DNA from: Methanobacteriota archaeon
Lineage (GTDB): Archaea; Halobacteriota; Methanosarcinia; Methanosarcinales; Methanoperedenaceae
NCBI GenBank assembly: GCA_018899795.1
Contig: JAHIHJ010000291.1
Coordinates: 1 to 5,227 of the forward strand
Reading direction: 5' to 3'
DNA: 5,227 nucleotides
This document shows positions 4,688-5,227 of this stretch, piece by piece. A model generated the notes under the pieces. The model had not been told where the DNA came from, ran no database searches, and saw only the letters and a list, made by a program, of their open reading frames with translations. Made by a program: the position numbers and the translations under genes. The first letter of the stretch is position 1, and every line of letters starts with the position of its first letter.

Positions 4688-5110
4688 ATGGAGCAAGACC
4701 TGTCAAGAATCGGCGTTTCTCTTCCTGAGAACCTGCTTGAAAAATTCGATGAGATCATAACAAAAAGAGGCTATTCGTCTCGTTCTGAGGGTATACGCGA
4801 CGCAATAAGAGGATATATCCGTTACTACGATTGGATGAGCGAGGTCCAGGGTGAACGAATTGGAATTTTATCCATGACTTATGATCATTCACAGCGCGGG
4901 GTTGTTACATCTCTTCTGGATATAGAGCATGAATTCTCTGGTATTACAAGATCGGCTGTTCACGTTCACATAAGTCATGATGAATGTATGGAAGTTCTTA
5001 TGCTTCATGGCGAGGGAAGAGATGTAAAAGCTGTTGCTGAAAAAATAATGGCGCTAAAAGGCGTAAAGAATGTTAAACTGACCACGATAAAGCCCGGGCA
5101 GGAAGTGTAA
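4688..5110 (+). CDS. nikR: Nickel-responsive transcriptional regulator NikR
   Basis: NikR is a cytoplasmic tetramer that binds operator DNA when loaded with Ni(II), usually repressing nickel uptake genes. The 140-residue length fits the family. Residues 5-48 are the ribbon-helix-helix DNA-binding domain (RIGVSLPENLLEKFDEII, GYSSRSEGIRDAIRGYI). Residues 58-136 are the ACT-like nickel domain. The square-planar nickel site is complete: His81 (from the neighbouring subunit), His92 and His94 in VHVHISHDEC, and Cys100; spacings of 11, 2 and 6 equal those of E. coli His76, His87, His89 and Cys95. GGAG (4677-4680) lies 7 nt before ATG 4688. It is transcribed away from the 83-residue gene and is separate from the znu operon, so its targets are not shown by the window; no nickel transporter or nickel enzyme gene is present here. 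Confidence 0.96.
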   Translation: MEQDLSRIGVSLPENLLEKFDEIITKRGYSSRSEGIRDAIRGYIRYYDWMSEVQGERIGILSMTYDHSQRGVVTSLLDIEHEFSGITRSAVHVHISHDECMEVLMLHGEGRDVKAVAEKIMALKGVKNVKLTTIKPGQEV

Positions 5111-5169
5111 TTATTACTGCGCTCGATAAGCACAAGTTATTTAAACTTTAATGATTATTCAGGTTTTGC

Positions 5170-5182
5170 TACAAATATAAAA
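5170..5182 (+). promoter_or_regulatory. Promoter of a gene beyond the right edge
   Basis: TACAAATATAAAA repeats exactly the 13-base TATA region of nikR. The expected transcription start is near 5203. No gene starts before the window ends, so this probably serves a plus-strand gene just outside. Confidence 0.45.
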
Positions 5183-5205
5183 TTTAGTAGTAGCGAAGTT
5201 CTATA

Positions 5206-5225
5206 GTATTATAAAATTGTAATAC
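5206..5225. promoter_or_regulatory. Inverted repeat just downstream of the second TATA box, possible operator
   Basis: Arms GTATTA (5206-5211) and TAATAC (5220-5225) are perfect inverted repeats with an 8-nt spacer. The site begins about where transcription from the 5170 promoter would start, a good place for repression. The half-site matches the GTATTAC beside the nikR TATA box, so the same regulator, perhaps NikR, may bind both. Confidence 0.4.
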
Positions 5226-5227
5226 CA

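Overview
The window looks archaeal, most likely a euryarchaeon of the Methanosarcinales type (methanogen or anaerobic methanotroph relatives). This rests on AT-rich promoters with archaeal TATA-like boxes, a T-run terminator, an HTH gene of a kind I associate with methanogen genomes, and an archaeal-style NikR and DtxR-like regulator. The assignment comes from recognising families, not from a search, so it is moderate confidence only. The DNA is a chromosomal metal-homeostasis cluster with a decayed insertion-sequence fragment at its left edge.

Layout. Positions 2-247 (+) hold the broken end of an IS110-family transposase. Positions 248-727 carry no convincing gene but contain unusual short repeats: three CGAACT-type units facing three AGTTCG-type units at 341-407, a GC-rich hairpin at 453-476, and a 19-bp imperfect direct repeat at 574 and 672. 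From 3694 down to 728, all on the minus strand, lies a compact four-gene operon: a cysteine-rich DtxR/MntR-like regulator, then znuA (zinc-binding lipoprotein), znuC (ATPase) and znuB (permease). The junctions are a 1-nt gap, a 12-nt gap and an overlapping ATGATG, so translation is probably coupled.

Next, a second minus-strand unit (4527-3745) encodes an 83-residue protein I do not recognise and a small winged-helix regulator, separated by a GC-rich hairpin. A 160-bp divergent intergenic region (4528-4687), rich in dyads, separates this unit from nikR on the plus strand (4688-5110). NikR keeps the complete nickel site (His81, His92, His94, Cys100). The last 117 bases hold a second promoter with the same 13-base TATA-region sequence as nikR, followed by a dyad, presumably for a gene beyond the window.

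How it works together (inference): ZnuA captures Zn(II), or possibly another transition metal, outside the cytoplasmic membrane; ZnuB and ZnuC import it with ATP. The first gene of the operon probably represses the operon when metal is plentiful. NikR senses nickel and probably acts on itself, the divergent small-protein unit and/or the gene to the right. The most interesting points are the altered metal ligands of the DtxR-like protein and the unknown small protein sharing a dyad-rich control region with nikR. I found no clear sign of a wholly new defence, mobile or CRISPR system.
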